A program made the translations under genes and the position numbers. Below, in pieces: positions 36,353 to 45,459 of a DNA stretch of 62,000 bases. Location of the stretch: assembly GCA_905221605.1 (NCBI GenBank), contig CAJNDS010002106.1:417501-479500 (forward strand), in the 5' to 3' direction. The notes under the pieces are model-generated. The model searched no databases. It was given only the letters and a program-made list of their open reading frames with translations, and was not told the origin of the DNA. The stretch is from Symbiodinium natans. Taxonomy: Eukaryota > Sar > Dinophyceae > Suessiales > Symbiodiniaceae. Every line of letters begins with the position of its first letter. The stretch's first letter is position 1.

Positions 36353-36641
36353 CTGCACCTCCACAATACGCCCCCAGAATCAAGGAGAACGCTGCGCCGT
36401 CAGCGATTTCAGGAGCTGAACACGCGGAGCTTCTTGCTGGACATGTGGGCCCAGACTCAAGATATGGCGGCTGATATGGGGCTCTTTTGGTAGCTACATA
36501 ATAAAGCATCTCCGGGGGATGTGCATCATGGCGCTTCAAGGCGTAGAGTTTGGGATTGTGGAATTATGCCCTAAAGACTAAACCCAAACTCCCTCTGTTG
36601 AGGATTCAGGCTTGACAGAAGAGTTTGGTTTTCACAGCCAC

Positions 36642-36694
36642 CTGTGTGCTCCTCGGACGTGCTGACAGCCTCGAAGAGGCCCTGTCCGTGCAGC
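36642..36694 (-). CDS. Exon, unknown protein
   Basis: Reads LHGQGLFEAVSTSEEHT; acceptor GCCTAAG, donor GTGGCT. Confidence 0.65.
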
Positions 36695-36857
36695 CTTAGG
36701 CAGGTGGAGTTGCTGAAGGGCTTAGGGTTTAGGGTTTAGGGTTTAGGGTTTAGGGTTTAGGGGCTTCTTATCGCAACATGCGCTGTGTTGTGTGCGTGCG
36801 TGCATGAGTGCGTGCGAACGTGCGTGCTTTGAAGGTGTGTGTGCGTGTGGGTGTGTC

Positions 36858-36925
36858 GCTGGAAGTCCGCCAGATCTCCCGCGAGTGTCCACTGCCACCG
36901 GAAGCAGTACTTGAGTAGAAACTTG
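36858..36925 (-). CDS. Exon, aromatic-rich
   Basis: Reads FLLKYCFRWQWTLAGDLADF then QR; edges approximate. Confidence 0.5.
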
Positions 36926-37009
36926 TTGGTTCAAGGCTAAGGTAGAAGGAATACCTTCATATCTTCATACCCCCCAAGATGACATGAAAAGGAACCCCTC
37001 CAAGAAGAA

Positions 37010-37052
37010 AAACAAACAGAAAATCGTCCCACTTTGGCGGCACTGCTGGAGG
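37010..37052 (-). CDS. Short exon
   Basis: Reads PPAVPPKWDDFL; acceptor CCTAAG. Confidence 0.45.
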
Positions 37053-37320
37053 CTTAGGGCTTAGGGCAGCCTTCTACTTTCCTATCCGCCGGACCCCTTG
37101 TCGAAACCCTTAAACTGGTTCTCCCCAGTCCTACCCCTGAGTTAACACGGTGGAAGGATGCCACTAGCTGGGGTTTAGCATTTGGGGTCGGGTTGAGGTT
37201 CAGGGTTTGTACAAGTAGCGAGTAGGTAACTGCTATCAGGCCCTCTAAACCCATGACCCACCTACCTCCTGCAACGTAGAAAACCCTAAACCCTTCACCC
37301 AAAAAGCCTAAACCCTAAAC

Positions 37321-37410
37321 CGCAGCTCGTGTGGAGGGACGTGTGGAGCAGCGGGAAGGTGCCCCAAAGGGCGATCGGCGACCAAAGCCCGGTGTGGACC
37401 TTGGCTACGG
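37321..37410 (-). CDS. 90-nt exon with telomere donor
   Basis: Reads VAKVHTGLWSPIALWGTFPL then LHTSLHTSC. Acceptor CCTGTAG; donor TGCG|GTTTAGGG. Confidence 0.75.
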
Positions 37411-38132
37411 CTACAGGAGACAGAGGATTAGGGTTTTGGGTTTTGGGTTTAGAATGGGGGCGCGAAAGGGGAGGAGGGGGATAAAGTACCACCCAGACTC
37501 TGGAGTCTAAGGTCGGAAAAACTTGGAGATTGGGTATAAGGACAATCTGACGCCAGACATCTAACGTATTCCAGAACTATCAGAAGGGTACGCCATGGTT
37601 CTTAAAAAGCTTTCCTCCCCACAATCTGTCAAGGGATTAAGACACCCTAAACCCTAAACCCTAAACCCTAAACCCTAAACCCCAAACCCTAAACCCTAAA
37701 CCCTAAACCCTAAGGTTGTATCCTCAAGGTTGCCCTTGATATGCACCCAACATGGCCCTAATAAAAGGGTCCCAAACCCCAGGGTACCACCTTAAGGGGG
37801 TCCAGGGTGGATGAACATCCCTGGGGCTCCGCAAATATCGACATCCTAACTCCGAAAGGCCCTTGATAGGGGTACTGCAATCCCTATTAAGGGTTGTTAG
37901 TATAGAGGGGGGGGGGGGGGGGGGGGGGCCTGCCCTTGACACGCCAAAGCCCGCCAAAGCAGAGCAGCAAACACTTAACCCCGAACCTTCAACCCCCACA
38001 ATAACACTCCCCCCCCCCCACTTCAACAAGATATACATTGCAAGCCCCAAGCCCCAAGCCCGATAAAAGGCCCGAAGCACACCCCCTCCCTAATCCTCAA
38101 CCCTACATTCTAAACTCCAAACCCTAACCTAC

Positions 38133-38240
38133 CTATCCCTTTTTGCAGTAGCCTCTTGAGGAGGTGGCCCCCAAAGAAAAAGGTGTAATTTACAGCATAC
38201 CCTTCCAAGCAAAACCTTTTCTTCAACCCAGGCTCCTCTC
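38133..38240 (-). CDS. 108-nt exon
   Basis: Reads EEPGLKKRFCLEGYAVNYTF then FFGGHLLKRLLQKGI. Acceptor CTGTAG; donor ATAG|GTAGGTTAGGG, also telomere-like. Confidence 0.75.
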
Positions 38241-38309
38241 CTACAGTTTAGGGTTTAGGGTTCGTAAACCCTCAACCCTGTTAGGGTTTGGGTTTAGGGT
38301 ATACCTTCT

Positions 38310-38410
38310 GAACCCTAAGCCCACTTTTTTGCAAGTTCTTATCATGCACGCCTTGTACGATTCTTAGGAAACCTACACAAAATGTAGGTTTCGGGTTCTT
38401 CAGGTAGGAG
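38310..38410. mobile_element. Family O element
   Basis: CTTCTGAACCCTAAGCCCAC and inverted AATGTAGGTTTCGGGTTCTTCAGG. Confidence 0.6.
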
Positions 38411-38448
38411 TTGCCCTGTAAGCCCCTTTAAGCCTTAAGAGCCCCTAC

Positions 38449-38493
38449 CGAGGTGAGCGCGGGGTGCAGGCCCGAAAGGGCACCTGGCACAAG
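38449..38493 (-). CDS. Exon, 15 codons
   Basis: 45 nt: LVPGALSGLHPALTS. Acceptor AGAAGAG, donor GTAGGG. Confidence 0.65.
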
Positions 38494-38570
38494 CTCTTCT
38501 CTTTGCGGGGTTTGGGGGTTTTGCGTTCGGGGTCTATAGGGTGTATGTATAGGGTTTAGGGTTTATAGGG

Positions 38571-38630
38571 TCTTAGGGTCTACAGGGTCTACAGGGTCTA
38601 CAGGGTCTACAGGGTCTACAGGGTCTGTAG
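38571..38630 (+). repeat. 9-mer GGGTCTACA array
   Basis: Six copies derived from the telomere unit. Confidence 0.9.
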
Positions 38631-38703
38631 GGTTTAGGGTTTAGGGTTTGGAGAGTAGGGTCCGCAAGGCGAACATGCAAGCTGATGGTCTGCGGTTGGA
38701 GCT

Positions 38704-38771
38704 TATGAAGGTTCTCCGTAGGAGGCTGCTTGGGCTCTGAACGCGCAAAACGGCTCTTTCTTGCCGCTGAT
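38704..38771 (-). CDS. Exon after R element
   Basis: Reads ISGKKEPFCAFRAQAASYGE then P directly after acceptor CCCTTAG, the end of a family R element. A second frame (ARKSRFARSEPKQPPTENLH and on) is also open. Confidence 0.55.
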
Positions 38772-38912
38772 CTAAGGGTAGTTTGCATGGTCCCTATAAA
38801 AGGGCTCTTAAATGGGTGGCCCCGTGCCCTGTAAGACCCCCTGGCCCGTACTTCAGACCTCTTTAAAAAAAGGTAAGGGGCCATGTTGAGGGGCCACGCA
38901 ACTTCCCTCATG
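38772..38912. mobile_element. Family R element
   Basis: AAGGGTAGTTTGCATGGTCC and inverted GGGGCCACGCAACTTCCCTC; ends with TTAG in gene sense, usable as acceptor. Confidence 0.7.
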
Positions 38913-38963
38913 TATAGGGTTTAGGGTTTAGGGTTTAGGGTTTAGGGTTTAGGGTTTGAACCT

Positions 38964-39087
38964 TGGGATGTTCCCCCTTCTACTAACAATCCGGGATGAT
39001 AATCGGGGTGCTATAACCCTAAACCCTAAACCCTAAACCCTAAACCCTAAACCCTAAACCCTAACAGTAAGAAGGGAGAACATCCCT
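38964..39087. mobile_element. Family A element with telomere insert
   Basis: TTGGGATGTTCCCCCTTCTACTAAC and AAGAAGGGAGAACATCCC. After GGGGTGCTATAA the sequence turns into CCCTAAA units (39013-39062), where other copies read TCCCTATTAAGG. Confidence 0.85.
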
Positions 39088-39122
39088 GCTTAAGCCAAAA
39101 AGAACACACCTCTCGAACTCAC

Positions 39123-39162
39123 CCGGCCTGAGGCGTGCAGCTCCGTGAGCCCGGCTTGTCGC
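39123..39162 (-). CDS. Exon, canonical donor
   Basis: Reads RQAGLTELHASGR; acceptor CACCAG, donor GTGAGT. Confidence 0.65.
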
Positions 39163-39246
39163 CTGGTGGGGCCCAGGTTCGGAAGCTTAGGGATTTCCCT
39201 AAGTTTAGGGTTTAGGGTTGAGGGTTTAGGGTTTAGGGTTTAGGGT

Positions 39247-39360
39247 TGGGTCCCTAAGGGTCCATGTACCCACATAGTACATATTTGGGCCCTAAAGCTA
39301 CTGTGCAAGAACCCCTTTAAGGCCCAAGTATATACTATATGGGTACATGGACTCTTTGGG
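39247..39360. mobile_element. Family E element
   Basis: TAAGGGTCCATGTACCCACA and inverted ATATGGGTACATGGACTCTT. Confidence 0.8.
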
Positions 39361-39471
39361 TTAGGGCTTCGAATGGTTTACCTAAAGGCCCCTAATATAG
39401 TACCAATTTTCGTGTAGCCTACGAGAACATCCTCCAGAACTACCCCCCCCCCCCCCAAAAAAAAAAAAAAA

Positions 39472-39548
39472 GTGGAGCTGAAGGTGGAGCCTTCAGGTAG
39501 AGGCTTCAGCTTGTTGGGGTTCGAGGTCCGAGGCTTGCCAACATGCAT
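39472..39548 (-). CDS. Exon, basic/proline
   Basis: Reads HVGKPRTSNPNKLKPLPEGS then TFSST. Confidence 0.65.
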
Positions 39549-39748
39549 ACCAAAACCCTAAGACCCTCAAACCGGAAAGGCCCGAATACCCCTGATACCC
39601 CTAATCACTCTAATAACCCTAACCCTTTTGCAACCAAGAATCTGTAGCCCTAAATCCTATGCCTCGAAAGCCCTGAAGGCCCTGAAAGCCCAAACCCTCA
39701 ACCCTAACCCTAAACCCTAAACCCTAAACCCTAAACCCTATTCTAGAC

Positions 39749-39833
39749 CCAAATCGATCCTTTGGGAGGCCATCCCTGCACGCCCTGCGACTTCCAGATG
39801 TATCCCGACCACTGCCTCAGATGGGATTTGGGA
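39749..39833 (-). CDS. Exon, unknown protein
   Basis: Reads GNSQIPSEAVVGIHLEVAGR then AGMASQRIDL; donor GTCTAG. Confidence 0.65.
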
Positions 39834-39961
39834 GTTTCCGAAAAAAATGGGTTCAGGGTTTAGGGTTTAGGGTTTAGCTAGTTTAGGGCAGGTGGCCAAC
39901 GAAGTATGGAGATGGTATCCAACAATCCTTCACCACAAACACAGCGGGTCATCAGTGTGAC

Positions 39962-40024
39962 CTTCCTTTCCATCGCGGAAGCAGTGTAGACAGCTTCGGC
40001 CAACAGATGAAAGATCGTGTGCTG
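39962..40024 (-). CDS. Exon, 21 codons
   Basis: 63 nt: QHTIFHLLAEAVYTASAMER then K. Acceptor AAGTTAG, donor GTCACA. The frame stays open past the donor to about 39895. Confidence 0.7.
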
Positions 40025-40092
40025 CTAACTTTCATGTGTCTTTCAGAAGAGAGGCCCCAAACCCTAAGCCCTAAACCCCAAACCCAAAACCC

Positions 40093-40171
40093 CAAGCCTT
40101 CTTGGCGCCGTCGTCTCTTCCGTGCAGAACAAACTTGATAAAATCGCCCATGGAAACCCAACCAGGTTCGA
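40093..40171 (-). CDS. Exon after F intron
   Basis: Reads EPGWVSMGDFIKFVLHGRDD then GAKKA. Acceptor CTCTTGAG is the end of the F element. Joined to 40266-40353 it continues in phase (codon ATC at the junction). Confidence 0.75.
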
Positions 40172-40265
40172 CTCAAGAGCAGCCTCGGAATAAAAAGGGC
40201 GCCCTTTTCGGTATAAAGGGGCTGAGCAGGGAACCTTTGCCCTGAAACAAGAAACAAGGGCGTAC
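40172..40265 (-). mobile_element. Family F introner, GT-AG
   Basis: 94 bp; in gene sense GTACGCCCTTGTTTCTTGTT ... AGGCTGCTCTTGAG. The inverted ends ACCAGAGTACGCCC and GGCTGCTCTTGAGT span both splice sites. Confidence 0.8.
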
Positions 40266-40353
40266 TCTGGTAGATCTTGCGATTCATGTATCTAAGCAGG
40301 GCTGCGCCGGATGTCATGCAAAGACATGTGCCTGCTCCTATCAAACTGCGCAC
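40266..40353 (-). CDS. Exon before F intron
   Basis: Reads VRSLIGAGTCLCMTSGAALL then RYMNRKIYQ plus one base; acceptor GGAACAG, donor CAGA|GTACGC. Confidence 0.7.
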
Positions 40354-40429
40354 CTGTTCCTGCCTGGGGCACCCTTATCTCTACCTTAGGAGCCCTAAAC
40401 CCTGAACCCTAAACCCTGAACCCTAAACC

Positions 40430-40551
40430 CGACTTCTTCGTAGGACAATTAACTCTTAGGAAGCTGTCTGAAGTGCTGCTTGGCGGCCCTAGAGGCATCT
40501 TTGCGGGCACATCGCAGTGGCGGAGGGGCTGTGAGTTCTCCTGGTGTAGAG
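40430..40551 (-). CDS. Exon after H intron
   Basis: Reads LHQENSQPLRHCDVPAKMPL then GPPSSTSDSFLRVNCPTKKS, ending near GGTTTAGGG. Entered in phase from 40713-40827 after removal of the H element. Confidence 0.75.
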
Positions 40552-40712
40552 CTTTAGGCTCCAACGGGGTACCTTTTTGGGGTAGGGTTTAGGGTTTAGG
40601 GTTTAGGGTTTAGGGTTTAGGGTTTAGGGATTAGGGTTTATAGGGCTTAGCGTTTAGGGTTTAGGATACTACAATCCCCTATAGATAACCCCAAAAGGAA
40701 CTACATTGGAGC
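40552..40712 (-). mobile_element. Family H introner, GC-AG, carrying telomere array
   Basis: 161 bp; in gene sense GCTCCAATGTAGTTCCTTTT ... GGGGTACCCCGTTGGAGCCTAAAG. Inverted ends GGCTCCAA/TTGGAGCC. A TTTAGGG (plus-strand) array of about 80 bp sits inside (40585-40664). Confidence 0.85.
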
Positions 40713-40827
40713 CTTCAGAGAGGGCTTCTGCAAATTTGGATCCCCAGCCCTGCGCATGGGGGGCAAGGGGGGCAAGAAGACTTCCGTTTGCTAACTCAAG
40801 CTTTGTCAGAGATCCGAAATCGCTTGC
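40713..40827 (-). CDS. 115-nt exon before H intron
   Basis: 38 codons plus one base: ASDFGSLTKLELANGSLLAP then LAPHAQGWGSKFAEALSE. Acceptor CTTTAG. The last base G joins CT of the next exon to give GCT. Confidence 0.8.
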
Positions 40828-41197
40828 CTAAAGAGAAAATCGTCCTAGGGACTACCAGTACCTAGTAGTTCGGCTAAAAGTTTCTAGGTCCCCAGCAGCC
40901 TTGAAACAAAAAAAAACTCCTGCTTTGCTGAATGGTGTTTATGTGGGATTCTGACCATGAAACAAGGGGAGGAGCGGGTGCCCTATTTGGCTTGAAGGGG
41001 TTGAGAAGGGAACCTTAACCCCCAAAAAGGGCATAAGGTCCTTCTCCAGGGTCCTGGGTTTAGAGTGCTTGCAGGAAATGTGAGCAGCTGGTGTTTTGTT
41101 TCTGGTGTGTAAGTGTGCAGCTAGGGGGCTCTGAAGGGGCTGTACTCCTGAAATAAGGACGCAGTCGATCCATCAGGGCCCCCTAAACCCGAAGTTG

Positions 41198-41340
41198 CTG
41201 TTTTCTTCTTCTTCTTCTTCTTCTTCTTCTTCTTCTTCTTCTTCTTCTTCTTCTTCTGCTAGGTCTTCTTCGTCTGCTGCTGGGCTCCCTCTCTCTCTCT
41301 CTTTCCCTCTTTTCCTCTCTCTCTCTCTCTCTCTCGCTCC
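41198..41340 (+). repeat. (CTT)n and (CT)n microsatellites
   Basis: About 17 CTT units, then CT tracts; they give spurious poly-Ser and Arg-rich ORFs. Confidence 0.95.
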
Positions 41341-41409
41341 TTTCTACGTATGTGATATATCTACATATGTATATATAGATATATGTGTAGGCATATATAC
41401 CTATACGCA

Positions 41410-41493
41410 GATAGTGAGTAGACTTTGCATCGGCTCCTGGCTTTGTGAGCGGTTCCCTTGAGGAAGCACCGGCAAGCCATTGGGATGAATCCA
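41410..41493 (-). CDS. Exon, unknown protein
   Basis: Reads DSSQWLAGASSREPLTKPGA then DAKSTHYL; acceptor CCTAACAG. Confidence 0.7.
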
Positions 41494-41681
41494 CTGTTAG
41501 GTTTAGGGTTTAGGGTTTAGGGCTTAGGGCTTAGGGCTTAGGGCTTAGGGCTTAGGGTTTAGGGTTTAGGGTTTAGGGGTGGGCTGAAGTTTAAAGTTTA
41601 ACGTTGCAAATTTGAAGTGTTAAAGTGTCAAGTCTAATATTTAGAGCTTAAAGTTTAAAGTTTAGGGCCTAGCGCAAACCT

Positions 41682-41750
41682 AGACTGAAGGCTTGGGTGG
41701 TACGCGAACCCATATACACTCCCGAAGAAAGACTCAGATGTCCATTGAAA
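41682..41750 (-). CDS. Exon, aromatic-rich
   Basis: Reads QWTSESFFGSVYGFAYHPSL then Q. Confidence 0.6.
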
Positions 41751-41857
41751 GGGTTTAGGGTTTAGGGTTTAGGGTGTAGGGTTTAGGGTTTAGGGTTTAG
41801 GGTTTAGGAGGGGGGTGGGGGAGGGTTGGGGGGGTTGGGGAACTGGGATTTTGCGAC

Positions 41858-41902
41858 CTGGAGCCGAAAAGCCGAGGGAGGCGCGGACCAAAAGTCTGGT
41901 CC
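41858..41902 (-). CDS. Exon, unknown protein
   Basis: Reads DQTFGPRLPRLFGS; acceptor ACGTAAG. Confidence 0.5.
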
Positions 41903-42070
41903 CTTACGTTAAAGGGCTGAAAAGGGTTTAGTTAGGGTTAAGGGTTTAGGGTTTAGGGTTTAGGGTTTAGGGTTTAGGGCTTGATCCGAAGTATGGGCCC
42001 TTCTGTATCGTGTGTATAGGGGTTAAAACGCGAGGGGGGCCCAACTTCAGGGCCCATAACCCTTAAACCC

Positions 42071-42108
42071 CAAGTGAGTCCATGGGCACCACTGCCTATA
42101 GAGCCCAG
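42071..42108 (-). CDS. Short exon
   Basis: Reads LGSIGSGAHGLT; acceptor TTGTCCAG. Confidence 0.45.
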
Positions 42109-42173
42109 CTGGACAACACTGTGGTTTAGGGTTTAGGGTTTAGGGTTTAGGGTTAAGGGTTTAGGGTTTAGAG

Positions 42174-42238
42174 TATTCTGCGCCTGTCACACGACGCGAG
42201 GCAAAGACACAAATCGCTCACACCTTCAGACAAGGGAA
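42174..42238 (-). CDS. Exon, cysteine-rich
   Basis: Reads PLSEGVSDLCLCLASCDRRR then IL. Confidence 0.55.
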
Positions 42239-42389
42239 CCTGGAACCCGACACCCACTAAACCCGGTTTTGGGTTTAGGGTTTCGGGTTTGCCGTCTGTG
42301 ACCCCTAAACCCAAAGGCCTAAACCCAGAACTCGAAACCCTGAACCCAAACCCCCAAACCCTAACCGAAAGCTCGAGCCAAAAAACAAG

Positions 42390-42442
42390 TCTGACCGCCC
42401 GTCACTTGCGCATGCTGCTGCTTCCGGAGGCTTGCTATGTGC
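42390..42442 (-). CDS. Exon, glutamine-rich
   Basis: Reads HIASLRKQQHAQVTGGQT. Confidence 0.55.
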
Positions 42443-42544
42443 CTAAGCCCTAAACCCTAAACCCTAAACCCTAAACCCTAAACCCTAAACCCTAAACCCT
42501 AAACCCTAAACCCTAAACCCCCCCCCCCACCCAAACGACAATGA

Positions 42545-42588
42545 ACTGTGGGAACACTCCCAGACCCTCCGAGGTTGGTTCTTGCTCT
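42545..42588 (-). CDS. Short exon
   Basis: Reads SKNQPRRVWECSH; acceptor CCACACAG. Confidence 0.45.
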
Positions 42589-42861
42589 GTGTGGGGGGCG
42601 GGGGGGTCGGCTCCAGGGTTCAGGGTTTAGCGTGAGGAAAAAGGAGGAAAACTAGGGTTTGGGGTTAAGGGTTAGCATAAGGAAAACAAAACAGGAAAAG
42701 TCGGCACCCAAACAAGGGAAATAAGATAGGGGCCTAATTCGAATAGGTTTCCTTTCTTTGGGGGGGGGGGGGGAGGGGTTATTGCAGAAATTTTACAAAG
42801 GGACCCTAAGGGAATACTATTAGTCACTATTCTGACCCCTTTGGTGGCAGGGGCTTCATAG

Positions 42862-42968
42862 GGATTTGCTATTGCAAACGTGGCTTTGGGATCAGTGGGT
42901 TCCCTTCCGAACCTAAGAGAAGGATCCCCATCGAGGACGAAGATGAAGGCGAGGAAACCTTTCTTCAG
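42862..42968 (-). CDS. Possible exon
   Basis: Reads KKGFLAFIFVLDGDPSLRFG then REPTDPKATFAI; the plus strand reads RRIPIEDEDEGEETFLQ here, so the strand is uncertain. Confidence 0.35.
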
Positions 42969-42987
42969 GGTTTGGGGCTTATAGGGT

Positions 42988-43058
42988 TAAGCAAGGCGAG
43001 ACGGCTTTAATGTTCAGGGTACCCTGAAACTTGGGCTCACGCACGTCGCGCATCAAAC
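42988..43058 (-). CDS. Exon, unknown protein
   Basis: Reads GLMRDVREPKFQGTLNIKAV then SPC. Confidence 0.65.
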
Positions 43059-43150
43059 CTTAACCCTCCAAGCCAAAGCAAAGGCTACGATCACTATTCT
43101 TGAATCAGGTATGGGGTCCTTAGTTATGTCAGGAATCTTCCTTAAGGGGT

Positions 43151-43204
43151 ACTGGAGGCTCTGGGAACTGCCTCTGTCCCCTCTCTAGGCTTCCAGGTGT
43201 CGGC
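43151..43204 (-). CDS. Exon, unknown protein
   Basis: Reads ADTWKPREGTEAVPRASS; acceptor CAAATAG. Confidence 0.6.
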
Positions 43205-43407
43205 CTATTTGGGTCCCTGGTGATATTACCCATATATACACTATACATAATAAGGGCGCATACTTCGGATACCTATAAACACGGGCCCTTCTATACAGCC
43301 TACATAATAAGGGCCCATACTTCGGATCCCTAGAAGGGACCATACCAAGGGCCCATGGTTCCAAACTTAGACAACCCTAAACCCTAAACCCTAAACCCTA
43401 AACCCTA

Positions 43408-43505
43408 TCAGCTCGAACAAAAGGAAAGCCCAGACTGAGGCTTGAGATAGGCTTGGATGTCCTGGGGAAAAATAGGCTTCTCCATGGTTGGGTAGATGCC
43501 GACTG
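43408..43505 (-). CDS. Exon reading to a stop
   Basis: Reads VGIYPTMEKPIFPQDIQAYL then KPQSGLSFCSS and TGA. Alternatively spliced at CA|GTCTGG. Confidence 0.6.
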
Positions 43506-43544
43506 CGGGTTTAGGGTTTAGGGTTTAGGGTTCAGGGTTTAGGG

Positions 43545-43668
43545 GCGTAGTAGAGCACCCTGCTCATCCTCTGAAATGCGGCCCGCCAGCGAGCCAACCA
43601 TCCGCAGGCGCAGCAGCAGCACTTGGCGAAGGAGTTGGAGCTGGTTTCCGCGTCGTCCGCCAGTCCTT
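43545..43668 (-). CDS. Long exon, helical
   Basis: Reads LQLLRQVLLLRLRMVGSLAG then RISEDEQGALL; a second frame (KGLADDAETSSNSFAKCCCC) is also open. Confidence 0.6.
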
Positions 43669-43680
43669 TCAACCCCCTGG

Positions 43681-43800
43681 TTCGTTTAGGGTTTAGGGTT
43701 TGGGGTTTAGGGTTTAGGGTTTGGGGTTTAGGGTTTAGGGTTTGGGGTTTGGGGTTTGGGGTTTGGGGTTTGGGGTTTGGGGTTTAGGGTTTAGGGATTG
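43681..43800 (+). repeat. TTTAGGG/TTTGGGG array
   Basis: Seven consecutive TTTGGGG units within TTTAGGG. Confidence 0.95.
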
Positions 43801-43831
43801 GGGTTTAGGGTTCAGGGTTCTTAGTAGGGAA

Positions 43832-43911
43832 TGAGAGAATTAGGGTCCTAAAAAACCCTGTGGGGGATTTTCTAGGGTACCTCATTCCCTCATTCCCTAC
43901 TAAGAACCAGC
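43832..43911. mobile_element. Family J element abutting an exon
   Basis: TTCTTAGTAGGGAATGAG and inverted CTCATTCCCTACTAAGAACC, an 80-bp hairpin. In gene sense it begins GTTCTTAG and supplies the donor of exon 43912-43980. Confidence 0.8.
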
Positions 43912-43980
43912 CAGTCAAAGGCTCTGATGCGACGGCAGTTCTGAAGACTACTCGTGTGGTGGACTTGGAAAAGTGTCTAT
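43912..43980 (-). CDS. Exon before J element
   Basis: Reads HFSKSTTRVVFRTAVASEPL then TGW, leaving at CTG|GTTCTTAG. Confidence 0.6.
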
Positions 43981-44286
43981 AATTCATATTTCTATGGGCT
44001 GTATAGGTGAATATATAGTCACTAGAGCAACGTGGAATGTTACTCTCTTTCCAAAACCCTTAGGCCCTCCCAGGAGTGCGAACTTGGCCTTAGGTTTATA
44101 GGGCTTACGGTTTTAAGGCTTCGGGAAGAACTCGATTGCGCCCCCCCACCCCAAACCCGTGCAACCCTAAACCCTCCCGGGGCCCTCCCCAAGTGCAGGT
44201 CCCTTTCTTGGGGCATCTATTGTAGGGTTTAGGGTTTAGGGTTTAGGGTTTAGGGTTTAGGGTTTAGGGTTTAGCGTTTAGTGTAA

Positions 44287-44346
44287 CGGGGGGTGGAGGG
44301 GCTGGGGGTTGTCTTCGTCCCGCCAGTCCAAACAAACCCACAAGTC
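44287..44346 (-). CDS. Exon, acidic/tryptophan
   Basis: Reads DLWVCLDWRDEDNPQPLHPP; acceptor GCTCGAG. Confidence 0.65.
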
Positions 44347-44408
44347 CTCGAGCCAAATATAAACCCTAAACCCTTACAGGGCCTAAATTCTCAACCCTCA
44401 AGTCCTAC

Positions 44409-44497
44409 TCTGAGACAGCCCAAGGAGCGCGAGAGCGCGCCCGCCAGGATAGGGGCCACCACTTGGGGCACCATGTCAACGAAGGGCGCCACCACCT
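44409..44497 (-). CDS. Exon, hydrophobic segment
   Basis: Reads VVAPFVDMVPQVVAPILAGA then LSRSLGCLR; possible membrane segment. Donor GTAGGA. Confidence 0.75.
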
Positions 44498-44696
44498 CTC
44501 TGCTTGTGTGTTTGCGGGCTTGGGGGCTTGTAACTTAAGGTTTAGGGCTAGGGTTTGGGGTTTAGGGTTTAGGGTTTAGAGTTAGGGTTTAGGGATTCGG
44601 GATTTGAGAAGGTCAGAAGGAACCCGGCGGATTCACGGGCTCAAATCGGGGACGAGCCATGACACACGGGGTTTAGGCGTTAGGAGAGCCCCCACC

Positions 44697-44727
44697 CCAA
44701 ACATTAGAAACTCTTCCGCAGAAAGGA
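44697..44727 (-). CDS. Short exon, EF-hand-like helix
   Basis: Reads LSAEEFLMFG; acceptor TTCATAG, donor GTGGGG. LSAEEF resembles an EF-hand entering helix, but no loop is seen. Confidence 0.4.
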
Positions 44728-44989
44728 CTATGAACCGAAGTTATATTACATACAACCCTCCTACCTCCACGAAGTTCTTGGGGTGGGGGGGGGGGGGGGG
44801 GGGTAAAACATTGTGCATGAAAGTGGAGCTATTTTGTGTTGTAAAGGTTGGTAACCCTAAGCCGATGAACCCTATAAACCCTATAAACGCCATGAAACCC
44901 TATAAACCCTCTGAACCCGAGAACAACCCTACAAACCCTATAAACCCTAAGCCCTAAATTCAGAAACTCTGCCGGCGGAGACCTCACAC

Positions 44990-45052
44990 ATCGTAAGACC
45001 ACTTCAAGTGGAACCTCTTCTTGGGGAAGCAACGGGCAGAGGGATTCTGAAC
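44990..45052 (-). CDS. Exon, 21 codons
   Basis: 63 nt: VQNPSARCFPKKRFHLKWSY then D. Acceptor TGTCGAG, donor GTGTGAGG. A family L element lies just upstream. Confidence 0.75.
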
Positions 45053-45069
45053 CTCGACATGCCCCTTCT

Positions 45070-45203
45070 TGGAGGTTCATGGTACTTAGTAACCCAATCA
45101 TATCCGTACATATAACCCAATCATACCCCTATTAGGGTGCTTGAGGGGATCTGTGGGCTATAGCTACACTTATATTGGGTTACTAAGTACGCTGAACCTC
45201 CAA
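45070..45203. mobile_element. Family L element, complete
   Basis: TTGGAGGTTCATGGTACTTA and inverted TTACTAAGTACGCTGAACCT. Confidence 0.85.
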
Positions 45204-45232
45204 CTAAACCGTCAACCCTCAACCCTCAACCC

Positions 45233-45303
45233 TCAAAAGGTTCGAGGTTGCCACTGCTACGACATGCCCGACATCCAGAATACGGTCCCTTTTGGCTGCC
45301 CGA
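45233..45303 (-). CDS. Exon, unknown protein
   Basis: Reads RAAKRDRILDVGHVVAVATS then NLL. Confidence 0.7.
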
Positions 45304-45459
45304 AATTCTAGGGGCCACCCCACAATAAGGACCCCAAACAGGCCAGGTTACCACATGTCCTCTAATTCCCTAACAAAAGGGGTACTGACATATTGGGCTC
45401 CCTGCTAAGTGCCTGGCCACAAGCCCCTAAAGAAGCCCTAATAAACCCGAAACCCCCCC

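Noticed and set aside
36298-36492. Plus-strand ORF of about 60 codons with ATG
   Set aside because: The minus frame with DSSDEEE and a good acceptor fits the neighbouring exons better; kept as a doubt only.
41183-41494. Arg-rich and Ser-rich ORFs
   Set aside because: Translation of (CTT)n and (CT)n microsatellites; only 41410-41493 on minus has coding character.
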